A DNA stretch of 64,000 bases from DASZWJ01 sp963813895 (GCA_963813895.1 CAWFAS010000001.1:806001-870000), one strand, 5' to 3'. Positions 18,441 through 27,659 are shown, counted from the stretch's first letter. A program made the numbers and translations. Notes: a model not told the origin generated them from the letters alone.

Positions 18441-18729
18441 GGCTCTGTAAAACAATAACCTATCTTTTTAACATCCCATCTAAGACCCATCTTCGCAGGC
18501 GGGAGGGGATAGAAAAACACTTACATAGAACAACCGACGTAGTCGTCCCGGCATGGAAGCCGGGATCCAGATCACAGGATGTGAAAGTTTCGCTTTCCTG
18601 CGCCCTGGATCCCGGCTTCCTGCCGGGACGACGTTCCGTCGACTATGCGCGCATTTTTCTACCCCCTCCCGTCTGCAAATCTGAGTCTCATCTGGGCGCT
18701 AAAAAGATAGGTTATTGTTTTACAGAGCC
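18441..18729. mobile_element. MITE with ISAzo13-like ends, containing a nested REP core
   Basis: Perfect inverted ends of about 29 bp beginning GGCTCTGTAAAACAATAACC, flanked by TAA on both sides (18438-18440 and 18730-18732), consistent with a 3-bp target duplication. The ends resemble those of the ISAzo13 element at 39621-40914. In the middle, 18542-18632 is a separate palindromic module (GTCGTCCCGGC...GCCGGGACGAC) that also occurs inside the unrelated family D elements at 36034-36122 and 44750-44838. No coding capacity. Confidence 0.8.
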
Positions 18730-18751
18730 TAAGGGAGAGTGATAGTGGTTG

Positions 18752-19363
18752 TTATCCTGCAATCCCAGTAATCTTAATATGGATCTTCGAGCAAATAGAA
18801 TTGGCAACAAAACAATGTTTGTGGGCGCTTTCTTTTAGCTTATTAATTTTGTCATCATCGGGTAGGTCTTCAAACAAGATTTCCGGATTTAATTGAATCT
18901 CAGTGATGCACATCCTGCCTTCGTCATTATTACCTATGATGCCAGTTGCTTGGTCGGTATACTTTTTGATTTTATAGCGTTGCTTGCTAGCGATCGCCAG
19001 CAGGGTATGCATAAAACAAAAAGATAGGGCAGCGACAAATAGTTCTTCTGAATTGGCAAAGCGCGAGTCGCCGTAAAATAAGGTCGAATTGGAAACTATT
19101 ATCGTTTCACCTCCACCGAAAGTTAGCGTAGCATCACGATTGTAACTCTCATAGAGGAAGTCAGCCGTATTTCTTTGCCAGGCTAATTTAGTTTTAGTCA
19201 CTGTCTCGTGAGGGGGGGCATGCTTTTTGGAAGGAGTCCAGGCAGGAGAATCACTGGCTGGAAAAGACTCTTCTATGGCCTCATCGATAAAATCTTGAGT
19301 CGCTTCAGAAGTCTGTTGTTGCCAGGGCTGCTCTTCATCGGGTGGTTTTTGGGAGTTACTCAT
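18752..19363 (-). CDS. OsmC/Ohr-family protein with N-terminal extension
   Basis: 203 residues. The C-terminal part (about 55-200) is an OsmC-like domain with both reactive cysteines: C116 in ALSFCFMHTLL and C184 in HKHCFVANSI. These proteins are thiol peroxidases for organic hydroperoxides in the cytoplasm. The first 50 residues carry the short motif EESFPASDSPAW (31-42), a small conserved peptide found at the ends of many otherwise unrelated bacterial stress proteins. A perfect AAGGAGGT precedes the ATG, so strong translation is expected. It faces fabH divergently. The exact substrate cannot be told. Confidence 0.85.
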   Translation of the reverse strand: MSNSQKPPDEEQPWQQQTSEATQDFIDEAIEESFPASDSPAWTPSKKHAPPHETVTKTKLAWQRNTADFLYESYNRDATLTFGGGETIIVSNSTLFYGDSRFANSEELFVAALSFCFMHTLLAIASKQRYKIKKYTDQATGIIGNNDEGRMCITEIQLNPEILFEDLPDDDKINKLKESAHKHCFVANSICSKIHIKITGIAG

Positions 19364-19518
19364 TGTGATTACCTCCTTATATAATGAGTTGAATGACCTC
19401 TTAGCGCATTAGGATGAGGATTAAAACTTATCACTGGATTATTGCTACGTTTTGACTAGAATAGCACATAAAAAATTTGCCACCAAGGCTAGTACCGCCT
19501 GTCATCAGAGGAATTATC

Positions 19519-20493
19519 ATGGCCATAAAAATCCTGTCCAGCAGTAGCGTGCTGCCAAAGCGTGTGGTGAGCAATTCTGATCTAGCAAAACAGGTAGATA
19601 CCTCTGATGAATGGATTCAAAAAATGACCGGTATCCGGCAACGTCATTTGCTGAGTGAGGATGAAACGTTCTTAGACTGCACATTGCAAACTGCTCAGCT
19701 TGCAATTCAACAGGCAAAATTGCTGCCGGAAGAATTGGATGCCATTATTATTAGCACTACCACGCCTTGGCAGATTATGCCGAGTACTGCAGCTATGGTG
19801 CAGGGTGCTTTAGGTATTAAGCGCTGTATTTCCTTTGATTTACAAGCCGCTTGCGGCGGTTTTATGTATGCGTTATACAGCGCCTGGTGTTTTATGAAAT
19901 GTGATCAAAAAATCCGCCGTATCTTAGTGATGGGGTGTGAAGCAATGTCGAAAGTAATCGACTGGAAAGATAGAACCACTTGTGTGCTGTTCGGTGATGG
20001 TTTTGGAGCGATGATATTGGAGCGCGATGAGGAAAAAAATCAGGGAATTCTTTCTTGTAGTATCAGTTGTGATGGTGTGGGCAGCAAAGATCTGGAAGTT
20101 CCTTGGGGGGTGGGCCGTGGCTATGAAGCATTAGAGAATGGGGGACGCTATATCTTGATGAAAGGGCGTGAAGTATTCAGAAATTCTGTATCCTATTTTG
20201 TTTCTTTAATTAATGAAGCGCTCGCAGAAAATAATCTGCATGAATACGACATTGACTGGGTAATCCCACATCAAGCCAATATACGTATTATCGATGCAGT
20301 TGCAGAACGCGTCCATATTCCAAAAGACCGCTTTGTAGTGACCTTACAGAATCATGGTAATACCTCAGCTGCTTCGATTCCGCTGGCATTCGATGCCGCT
20401 GTTAAATCTGGCAAGATCAAAGCGGGCAATTTAGTGCTGCTGATTGGGTTTGGGGCTGGTTATACTTGGGGGACTGCTTTGATTTCAATATAG
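19519..20493 (+). CDS. fabH: Beta-ketoacyl-ACP synthase III
   Basis: 324 residues from the ATG at 19519, chosen because AGAGGA lies just upstream and the protein then begins MAIKILSSSSVLPKRVV like family members; an earlier in-frame ATG (19477) would add 14 unrelated residues. It starts fatty acid synthesis by condensing an acyl-CoA with malonyl-ACP. The catalytic triad is complete: C112 (LQAACGGF), H251 (IPHQANIRI) and N281 (NHGNTSAAS). It stands alone, away from a fab cluster, so it may be a second FabH or a related condensing enzyme with another primer; the sequence alone does not decide this. Confidence 0.87.
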   Translation: MAIKILSSSSVLPKRVVSNSDLAKQVDTSDEWIQKMTGIRQRHLLSEDETFLDCTLQTAQLAIQQAKLLPEELDAIIISTTTPWQIMPSTAAMVQGALGIKRCISFDLQAACGGFMYALYSAWCFMKCDQKIRRILVMGCEAMSKVIDWKDRTTCVLFGDGFGAMILERDEEKNQGILSCSISCDGVGSKDLEVPWGVGRGYEALENGGRYILMKGREVFRNSVSYFVSLINEALAENNLHEYDIDWVIPHQANIRIIDAVAERVHIPKDRFVVTLQNHGNTSAASIPLAFDAAVKSGKIKAGNLVLLIGFGAGYTWGTALISI

Positions 20494-20497
20494 GATT

Positions 20498-20570
20498 TTA
20501 CTGAGCCGCGACCGTTAGGGAGCGTTTATTGGAGCAACGTAAACGCTCCCTAACGGTCGCGGCTCGGTAA
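20498..20570. repeat. Hairpin repeat, family E, copy 1, overlapping a gene end
   Basis: Arms of about 31 bp (GAGCCGCGACCGTTAGGGAG and complement) around an 11-base loop. The right arm encodes the last six residues (LPSRDR) and stop codon of the minus-strand gene ending at 20550. It lies between two convergent genes and could act as a bidirectional hairpin, but there is no T run to make a standard terminator. Confidence 0.85.
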
Positions 20571-22061
20571 ATTTCTCTTTATAAATCTCCCCACGCCAAA
20601 CACAATAGTCCCCCAAAACACATAAACCAGGCTCAAGAAGTAAAGTAAAAAAACGGTGGTGTACCTGAATACGGTTATGATAACAGCCCCTTCCAACAGG
20701 TTCAGCCATGCCAATATTGTTAATGACAAAACCAAATAGATTAGGCTGGTAACTCTACGTATGTAACTCAAAAATAGAAATAAGGCTGATAAACCCATCA
20801 ATACTAAACACAGGTATCCATTTATCAGCATGAAAGGATAAAAGAAAAATCGAGTATTAATGCCATAGTTGGTTTTAAAATGGCCAGTCAGGCCATTAAT
20901 CACGGCAATAACCACTGTATATATTTTCATATTGTAGAGCGATGCCATGGTACTGGTATTATTTTTCCACAACTGCAGATAATATTTTAAGATAGCTGTG
21001 TCATAATCATTGGTATATAACATCTCTAGTTGCGGATTTATTTTTTGCGCAAATTTTAAATTGTTCAAATCATTCCATTTGATGCCCTGTTGTTTTGCAA
21101 AATCATTTTCTGGATCTGTTAATCCGAGCATCAACATATGGGCTACGGGGTGTGTTCTATTGGAGGCTTTAGGGCCTAGTTCAATGGCTGAAAGAGTGCT
21201 CAGGAGAATCACTACCAGGCATTTAACACCTATCAATGTGAAAATGGACTGTTTACTTTTAGCAGTTTTGAATAAGAAGATTAGGTATAAAGTAATTAAA
21301 ACCACCAGCCCAAATAATTCAGAAGATCGTGCATAAAACAACCAGAATTCTAATGCGGTTACTAGGATTATGAGCAAGCTATGGGCGACTACCCGCCGGT
21401 AAAGAGCAAACCGTATGCCCAGACCATACAATGCCGTGATAGCTAAGACAAAAGGCAGCACGAAGCCATGTACATTGAGAGCGATAACGTTAGAATTAAT
21501 ATTCACCAGCATGGCCAGGAAGGTCACAACGGCTGCTGTTGGCAAACGTATCCCAATACATAATAAATAAAAGGTAAATAAACTCATTAATAAAATTTGC
21601 AGCCAGGCAAATAGGATGGCCAATTGATGAACGGTTATGTCGCCGGCCAGGAAAATCATACTGCGATCCAACCAATAGATCGGCATTCCTTCTTCTACAT
21701 CCCAGCTGTGAACTATTTTTGCTGCGGTGGGAAGGTCCACAATGTTTTGTGCGCAATAGGCTGCTACAGAGGAATTACTTATTTTGTATAAATCGAACAA
21801 CCGTATATTTATATCGGACGGTTGCTGCTTATACAGTTTGTCTCCTATGGTAGGATCCATCAAATGTTGGCTATGGCATAAGCTGGCATTCACCGCAGCA
21901 GATAATTGGTATAGAGTATTTTTGTAAATGAAAGGAAAAGTGAAGCTGCGTGTAATATTTCCATGCAGAATTAGGCTGGAGAATAAAATAATAACCAAAG
22001 TCCATAAAAATGACCTTCCTGCTGGTTGTTGCTCCCTGACTATCCAAGAGAATAGTTGCAT
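20550..22061 (-). CDS. Polytopic membrane protein of unknown function
   Basis: 503 residues from the ATG at 22061, preferred because GGAGA lies 5 bases upstream; an in-frame ATG 21 bases earlier has no such site. About ten hydrophobic segments are visible: one near the N-terminus (about 18-35) followed by a roughly 110-residue loop, then a run of helices from about 140 to 290 and from 375 to 490. The large loop after the first helix, rich in polar residues (SDINIRLFDLYKISNSSVAA), is the layout of some membrane glycosyltransferases and polymerases, but I see no motif that settles it. The last residues, LPSRDR, are encoded by a family E repeat, so the natural C-terminus was probably replaced. 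Confidence 0.75.
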   Translation of the reverse strand: MQLFSWIVREQQPAGRSFLWTLVIILFSSLILHGNITRSFTFPFIYKNTLYQLSAAVNASLCHSQHLMDPTIGDKLYKQQPSDINIRLFDLYKISNSSVAAYCAQNIVDLPTAAKIVHSWDVEEGMPIYWLDRSMIFLAGDITVHQLAILFAWLQILLMSLFTFYLLCIGIRLPTAAVVTFLAMLVNINSNVIALNVHGFVLPFVLAITALYGLGIRFALYRRVVAHSLLIILVTALEFWLFYARSSELFGLVVLITLYLIFLFKTAKSKQSIFTLIGVKCLVVILLSTLSAIELGPKASNRTHPVAHMLMLGLTDPENDFAKQQGIKWNDLNNLKFAQKINPQLEMLYTNDYDTAILKYYLQLWKNNTSTMASLYNMKIYTVVIAVINGLTGHFKTNYGINTRFFFYPFMLINGYLCLVLMGLSALFLFLSYIRRVTSLIYLVLSLTILAWLNLLEGAVIITVFRYTTVFLLYFLSLVYVFWGTIVFGVGRFIKRNLPSRDR

Positions 22062-22150
22062 AAAATCTCCGTGTGCATTCACATATTGCGACCTATTTAT
22101 TTAAGTCATTAAATAAATGGGAAGCTTCATGATTCCCTTTCCCCTTGAAG

Positions 22151-22351
22151 AGGCTTTGAATAATTCCCCTCTCCCACTTGTGGGAGAGGGGTTAGGGGTG
22201 AGGGTGTATGAATTGGCATTGGCTAGTAATGGCTTTGAAGTTTAAAATGGAATGAAATCACAAAAAAATGCCAACCTTGACACCCTCATCCCCGGCCCTT
22301 CTCCCGCAAGCGGGAGAAGGGAGTCCATCTGGGAATTATTCAACACAGCCC
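22151..22351. repeat. Palindromic repeat, family B, copy 2
   Basis: Outer arms GGCTTTGAATAATTCCC and GGGAATTATTCAACACAGCC, inner parts GGGTGAGGGTGT and ACACCCTCATCC. It occupies most of the gap between the membrane-protein gene and leuS. I see no gene in the gap. Confidence 0.75.
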
Positions 22352-22403
22352 CTTGGAGAAGAGGAGTTATAGCCTTAATCTAGAATTATGCAACCACACC
22401 TTT

Positions 22404-24866
22404 CTAAACCACAATATTCACCAATTTCCCCTGCACCACAATCACTTTTTTCGGTGTTTTATCGCTAAGATAGGGTTGAATGCGTGGGTCCGCCAGGGCC
22501 AGGCTTCGCACTTTATCCTCGTTGGCGTCAGCAGGTGCATTAATATTACTGCGTAATTTACCATTAACTTGAACCACTAGGTTCACTGTTTCAGTTTTTA
22601 AGGCTTTACTATCCACTTTAGGCCAAGAGACCTCTACTAGGTTTTCTCCATAGCCCAAATCTTGCCATAAATAATGGCAAATATGTGGAGTAATAGGCGA
22701 AAGAATCCGCAATAAGATACTAAATCCTTCATGAATGAGGCCCGTGGTATTCCCGGTTTGGATAGGTATGGAAGTCAGGGTATTCAACAGTTTCATTCCA
22801 GCTGAGACGACGGTGTTTAATTGTAGGCGTTCCATATCCTGATTGGCCTGATGCAAAATGGCAAAGATTTCTTTACGCCAATGCTTTTGTTCTTCTGTGA
22901 GATCTTGTGTGTCGACTGGTTGTTGGCTGCTTCGCAAGGAATGGATATGTGGCTTCACTTGCTGTGCATAGGCCCATAGCCGTTTCAAATAACGGTAAGC
23001 GCCTTCCACACCGCTATCAGACCATTCTAGTGATTGTTCAGGTGGCGATGCAAAAATGGTGAATAAACGGACGGTATCCGCGCCATATTGTGCAATCAAA
23101 TCCTTGGGTGATACTGTATTGCCTTTAGATTTAGACATTTTGGCGCCATTTTTAAGCACCATGCCTTGAGTCAGTAAGCGCGTGAAGGGTTCATTGCTGT
23201 TAATCAGGCCTTCATCGCGCATCGCTTTGTAGATAAAGCGAGCATAGAGCAAATGCAAAACCGCATGTTCTATGCCACCTATGTATTGATCAACCGGAAG
23301 CCAGTAACGGGCTCGATCATCCAGCATGGATTGCTGCTGATCCCAACAGGTATAGCGGGCATAATACCAGGATGATTCCATAAAAGTATCAAAGGTATCC
23401 GTCTCTCGCGTTGCGGCGGTGCCACATTGTGGGCATCTGGTTTCATAAAACTTCGGTAGGGATTTTAAGGGAGAAACCGGGGCGTCTAGAGTAACATTTT
23501 CTGGCAAAATTACTGGGAGATCTTTCTCAGGGACCGCTACTACCCCGCAATGCGGGCAATAGATGATGGGAATAGGTGTGCCCCAGTAGCGTTGCCTGGA
23601 AATACCCCAATCGCGTAAGCGGTAATGTATTTGTCGTTGCCCATGGCCGTGTGCGATAAGATGATCGGCGATAGCTTGAAAGCCTTCGGCACTAATCAGG
23701 CCATCAAATGCGCCGGAATTAACTAGAATGCCGGGTTGGGTATAAGCACCGTGGGTGAAATCCCAGGAGGAGCCATCCTGCGGTTTAATGACCTGCTGCA
23801 GTGGCAGATTATATTGATTAGCGAATTCAAAATCGCGTTCATCATGTGACGGTACTGCCATTACCGCGCCTGTTCCATATTCCATAAGCACATAATTGGC
23901 AACCCAAATGGGAATTTCCTGTTGATTTATGGGGTGAATTGCGCGCCAGCCAGTATCTAGACCCTGTTTGGCCAATGTGGCCAATTCAGACTCAGCTACT
24001 TTCGTGTGCTGATAGTCTGATAAAAATTGTTTAATGGCGGTGTTTTTTTCTGCTGCCGCTATCGCCAGTGGATGCTCAGGCGCCACAGCCAAATAGGTAG
24101 CGCCAAGTAAAGTATCAGGACGTGTAGTATAAACCTGCAGAATCAGATCAGAATGCTTAACATCAAAACGAATCGACACCCCTTCAGATCGCCCTATCCA
24201 GTTTTCCTGCATGGTGCGCACCTGCTCTGGCCAGCCAGGGAGATTCTTTAGTTCATTAAGCAATTCTTCGGCATACGCGGTGATTTTGAGGAACCATTGG
24301 GGAATTTCGCGTCGTTCCACTAACGCGCCGGATCGCCAACCGCGGCCATCAATTACTTGCTCATTAGCAAGTACGGTATTATCTACCGGGTCCCAATTGA
24401 CGACTGCAAGCTTGCGGTAAGCCAGACCCTTTTTGTAAAGCCTGGTAAACAGCCATTGTTCCCATCGGTAATAATCTGGGCTGGAGGTAGCGAACTCGCG
24501 CCGCCAATCATAGGCATAACCCAACCGCTGAAATTGAGAGCGCATTTCTTCAATGTTTTGATAGGTCCATTTGGCTGGAGCTACTTTGTTTTTTAAAGCG
24601 GCATTTTCTGCTGGTAAGCCAAAAGCATCCCATCCCATGGGTTGTAATACATTCTTGCCACGCATACGTTGATAGCGGGTAATTACATCGCCTATCGTAT
24701 AGTTACGCACATGCCCCATATGCAACTCGCCGCTCGGATAGGGCAGCATGGAAAGACAATAGAATTTTTCTTTATTAAGATCTTCTTTAACGTCAAATAG
24801 GCTGTGTTCAGTCCAATATTTTTGGGCTGTTTGTTCGACGATTTGCGGTTGGTAAGTTTTTTCCAT
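22404..24866 (-). CDS. leuS: Leucyl-tRNA synthetase
   Basis: 820 residues; class Ia synthetase that charges tRNA-Leu. The HIGH signature appears as HMGH (49-52) within PYPSGELHMGHVRNYT, and the KMSKS loop as KMSKSKGNT (about 575-583). The editing domain (CP1) lies between, with the threonine-rich TTRPDTLLGATYLAVAPEHP. A zinc-ribbon-like pair of CPHCG and CPQCG motifs (about 430-485) is present. C-terminal anticodon-binding helices and a small terminal domain follow. Size and order match bacterial LeuRS. Upstream is a MITE, and downstream there is no lptE or holA as in E. coli. Confidence 0.96.
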   Translation of the reverse strand: MEKTYQPQIVEQTAQKYWTEHSLFDVKEDLNKEKFYCLSMLPYPSGELHMGHVRNYTIGDVITRYQRMRGKNVLQPMGWDAFGLPAENAALKNKVAPAKWTYQNIEEMRSQFQRLGYAYDWRREFATSSPDYYRWEQWLFTRLYKKGLAYRKLAVVNWDPVDNTVLANEQVIDGRGWRSGALVERREIPQWFLKITAYAEELLNELKNLPGWPEQVRTMQENWIGRSEGVSIRFDVKHSDLILQVYTTRPDTLLGATYLAVAPEHPLAIAAAEKNTAIKQFLSDYQHTKVAESELATLAKQGLDTGWRAIHPINQQEIPIWVANYVLMEYGTGAVMAVPSHDERDFEFANQYNLPLQQVIKPQDGSSWDFTHGAYTQPGILVNSGAFDGLISAEGFQAIADHLIAHGHGQRQIHYRLRDWGISRQRYWGTPIPIIYCPHCGVVAVPEKDLPVILPENVTLDAPVSPLKSLPKFYETRCPQCGTAATRETDTFDTFMESSWYYARYTCWDQQQSMLDDRARYWLPVDQYIGGIEHAVLHLLYARFIYKAMRDEGLINSNEPFTRLLTQGMVLKNGAKMSKSKGNTVSPKDLIAQYGADTVRLFTIFASPPEQSLEWSDSGVEGAYRYLKRLWAYAQQVKPHIHSLRSSQQPVDTQDLTEEQKHWRKEIFAILHQANQDMERLQLNTVVSAGMKLLNTLTSIPIQTGNTTGLIHEGFSILLRILSPITPHICHYLWQDLGYGENLVEVSWPKVDSKALKTETVNLVVQVNGKLRSNINAPADANEDKVRSLALADPRIQPYLSDKTPKKVIVVQGKLVNIVV

Positions 24867-25000
24867 AATGTGTCTTTAATTAATTGGAGAGAAGGATGGG
24901 CATTGTTGGCACTGCTCAGCAGCTGTAACCAAATGCTATTTTGTAGTATACTCTCGACAATACAACTTTGTCAGCTCATCTGCCTCGTTGCGTGTATTTA

Positions 25001-25181
25001 GGGGTTGTGCAATAATAACTTTTCACTTTTAGCACTCATCTTAGGCTCATCTTTGAACGCTTTCTCCCTAAGAAAAACGCTTACATAGAACGACTATGCG
25101 CACATTTTTCTTAGGGATAAAACATTCAAATATGAGCCTAATATAAGCACTAAAAGTGAAAAGTTATTATTGCACAACCCC
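25001..25181. mobile_element. MITE with ISAzo13-like ends
   Basis: Inverted ends of about 32 bp beginning GGGGTTGTGCAATAATAACT, flanked by TTA on both sides (24998-25000 and 25182-25184), consistent with a 3-bp duplication. Its internal sequence (AAAAACGCTTACATAGAACG, then CGACTATGCGCACATTTTTC) matches the two sides of the REP core in the MITE at 18441-18729. It therefore looks like the version without that nested core. No gene is seen in the rest of the 24867-25205 gap. Confidence 0.75.
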
Positions 25182-25205
25182 TTAGCTTTTCTATGGAATG
25201 AATGA

Positions 25206-26558
25206 ATGTCTTTTCTTAAAATGGAGTTTGCCAAAACCCCAAGTGGTCAGCAATTTAACTATCCTATGCCTTCAGAATCCAAAATTACTCTCTATCCGAT
25301 ACTAACCGCTGAGCGGCTGTTAGCTCATCCTAAGCGACGCTTGTTATTAGAAAAGATCAAAAAAGTCTGTGGGTTAGAGCTGCGTTATTATCAAATGTGT
25401 TATGAATCATTGATTTATCAGTTTGCCGAATTGGTGCAAGGACTGCCCTTTCAGGTAGGGGGTGGCGTTGGCACTTTAATGGATTATGGGTTAGAGCGCG
25501 CAGAGCTTATATTACAGCTATACAAGATTGATGCGGGGGAGCAAATGGATCCTATGATCGCCTATGTGCTGGTCATTGCCGCGTTAGTGCAGGATGTGGG
25601 CAGAATCACTGGTAACCAGAAAATCATGATTTGTGATCAAGCAGGTACTTTCATTACGAACTGGACCCCTTATGAAGGCTCAATGGTAGGTAAGGGGGAT
25701 TGTTATAAATTACGCTATTATGAAACTTCCTGGGATAACCTCGGTCGCGAGGTTACCACCATCCTGGGACGCCAAATTATTCCCCTCATTGGTTTTATCT
25801 GGATAGCTCAAGAAAATCGTCTGCTGCAGATGTTGTTAGGTGCTCTGGGTGATGATGCTACTACTGGCGGACCGATCTATCATTGGCTGCAATTGGCAAA
25901 TAAACGACTGCAGAATCGACCTCCCAAGGATCGATTGCCACCACTGGCTTTAAACCTTAAACCCTCGCCGGAGACTGAGTTTGGTGAAGCATTCCTTTCC
26001 TGGTTAAATCGAGGTCTGAAAGATGGCACTATCCTGATGGATAGGCCGGACGCAGTTGTGTTTAAGTTAAATTCTGGAGAAGTATTTTTGGAATGCCCCA
26101 GGATTTTTGAATATTTTTGTAAATATTATAGTGCTGATGGGGCGGGAGGTGTGAAGTGGAGTGTGGCTTGTCAGCAATTCATCAATACCGGACTGACGAC
26201 CACACCCGTGGGCACCTTTAAGTTTGTCCAATATTATTTTAAATACATTAAAAAAGGAAGCCAGATCTCTTATATTTTTCAGGCACAGAATAAGCAACGT
26301 TCTGCTTTTAAAATTACTGGTAAATCTAAAGTCACTCAACCTATGATACGTGAAGGTTTAGTAATACCGGAGGAATTTACAACGCTGATTCATGAACCTG
26401 TAATTACGCCTTCGGCAGAACCTTTAGAACTACAACCCGTTGATCCAGCTCCTAGTCTTAAATCGCTGGCAGAAAAGAAATTGGTATTATTATTGGAACA
26501 ACGTAATGCGGGTAAGCTGCCGGAGCAGGGGTTAGGATTACCGAGCCGAGACCGTTAG
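25206..26558 (+). CDS. TraI/MobH-relaxase-like protein (DUF1528-type C-terminus), probably catalytically degenerate
   Basis: 450 residues. The segment LVQGLPFQVGGGVGTLMDYG (77-96) aligns by pattern with the N-terminal signature of MobH-type TraI proteins of integrative elements (LP....HH..GPGGLL.HTLEV), but the histidines are missing. The HD-like pair is QD (129-130, AALVQDVGRI). Residues 260-305 (FLSWLNRGLKDGTILMDRPD, then ECPRIFEYF) match the style of the DUF1528 domain that follows in that family. There are no conjugation genes nearby. A relaxase-derived protein that lost its metal ligands and was kept for another role, such as nucleic-acid binding, is my best reading. The last residues, LPSRDR, come from a family E repeat. 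Confidence 0.6.
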   Translation: MSFLKMEFAKTPSGQQFNYPMPSESKITLYPILTAERLLAHPKRRLLLEKIKKVCGLELRYYQMCYESLIYQFAELVQGLPFQVGGGVGTLMDYGLERAELILQLYKIDAGEQMDPMIAYVLVIAALVQDVGRITGNQKIMICDQAGTFITNWTPYEGSMVGKGDCYKLRYYETSWDNLGREVTTILGRQIIPLIGFIWIAQENRLLQMLLGALGDDATTGGPIYHWLQLANKRLQNRPPKDRLPPLALNLKPSPETEFGEAFLSWLNRGLKDGTILMDRPDAVVFKLNSGEVFLECPRIFEYFCKYYSADGAGGVKWSVACQQFINTGLTTTPVGTFKFVQYYFKYIKKGSQISYIFQAQNKQRSAFKITGKSKVTQPMIREGLVIPEEFTTLIHEPVITPSAEPLELQPVDPAPSLKSLAEKKLVLLLEQRNAGKLPEQGLGLPSRDR

Positions 26559-26705
26559 GGAGCGTTTATTGGAGCCAAGTTATGTCGATTAAGCAAATGA
26601 ACGTTTTTTATGTTCAAATGTTGCCATTGTAATGTAATAAACCAGTGGTATGGTTCTCTTGCTCGGTTAAGAGCTGTAAACGCTCCCTAACGGTCGCGGC
26701 TCGGT
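26540..26705. repeat. Hairpin repeat, family E, copy 2, with a long loop
   Basis: The two arms (ACCGAGCCGAGACCGTTAGG and complement) are separated by about 110 bases of unrelated sequence instead of the usual 7-11. The left arm encodes the C-terminus and stop of the preceding gene. The arms differ at one position (GAGAC against GCGAC). Confidence 0.8.
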
Positions 26706-26739
26706 TACGGGTCGCGACGTGGTTAAAAGCTGTGCATTA

Positions 26740-27414
26740 CTAATCGCGGTTACCCGAAAAAGCACCCAGAATATTCAACAAACTAGTAAATAAGTTAAAT
26801 AAGGCAATGTAAATCGAAATAGTTGCCATTATATAGTTTTGTTCGCCACCGTTAATGATTTGGCTGGTATTGAATAAAATGAGTCCAGCGCTTAATAAGG
26901 CAAAAGCGCCTGATACAACCAGTGATAACATAGGCACGCTGAATAATGCGCCAGCAATTCCGGCTATAAAAGCGACCATGATAGCTGCGAACAGAAATCC
27001 ACCCATATAACTGAAATCTTTGCGGGTGGTTAATACATAACCTGAAAGCGCTAAGAATATGAAGCCGGTTGCCCCCAGTGCGGTCATAATAATCTGACCA
27101 CCGTTGGCAAAAGTATGCATAAAGCTGTTTAACAAGGGCCCCAAGGTGTAACCCATAAATCCTGTAAATGCGAAAGCAGCTGCAATACCCCAAACGCTAT
27201 TGCGTAAAGCTGTTACTAAATAGAGCAAGCCGAACATGCCTGCCAGAGTGACAATAAATCCCGGACCTTTGGTATTACTGGCCATGGCAAAAGCAGCTGT
27301 AGCTGCGCTAAAAAGTAAGGTAAGGCTAAGTAAGAAGTAAGTGTTTCTCAATACTGAATTGGTAGCTAAAATAGATTGCTGCGATCTTATGATGGCAGTA
27401 TTTTTAGATTGCAT
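26740..27414 (-). CDS. yccA: Bax inhibitor-1 / YccA-family inner-membrane protein
   Basis: 224 residues, colinear with E. coli YccA (219). Seven or so hydrophobic segments; conserved stretches VLRNTYFLLSLTLLFSAATA (22-41), AFTGFMGYTLGPLLNSF and GGEQNYIMATISIYIALFNL near the C-terminus. In E. coli YccA is a substrate and modulator of the FtsH protease and affects jammed SecY translocons. GGAG precedes the ATG. It is a single gene between a family E repeat and the tRNA-Ser gene. Confidence 0.9.
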   Translation of the reverse strand: MQSKNTAIIRSQQSILATNSVLRNTYFLLSLTLLFSAATAAFAMASNTKGPGFIVTLAGMFGLLYLVTALRNSVWGIAAAFAFTGFMGYTLGPLLNSFMHTFANGGQIIMTALGATGFIFLALSGYVLTTRKDFSYMGGFLFAAIMVAFIAGIAGALFSVPMLSLVVSGAFALLSAGLILFNTSQIINGGEQNYIMATISIYIALFNLFTSLLNILGAFSGNRD

Positions 27415-27568
27415 TTTTTATTAACTCCGTAGTTAAACTAATGGATTATTATACCATAGAAACAGCTGTGTTTCTAATAAATCATGATCACATTGGGTTT
27501 CATTCCTACTGAAGAAGTTGCGTTGTATCTCATGTGTTGTATACTCTTGATCCTTAGGGCAGTCCTTA

Positions 27569-27659
27569 GGAGAGGTGGCTGAGCGGTCGAAAGCGGCGGT
27601 CTTGAAAACCGTTGAGGGGCAACCCCCCTCCCAGGGTTCGAATCCCTGCCTCTCCGCCA
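27569..27659 (+). tRNA. tRNA-Ser (anticodon TGA)
   Basis: 91 bases with encoded CCA. The acceptor stem GGAGAGG pairs with CCTCTCC, the anticodon stem GCGGT/ACCGT encloses CTTGAAA with anticodon TGA, the long variable arm GAGGGGCAACCCCCCTC is typical of type II tRNAs, and the T loop is GGTTCGAATCC. It reads UCA (and likely other UCN) codons. Confidence 0.97.

Noticed and set aside
20498..20570. Family E hairpin as a standard intrinsic terminator
   Set aside because: The stem is strong, but no run of T follows on either strand; it is better described as a repeat that may incidentally stop or stabilise transcripts.
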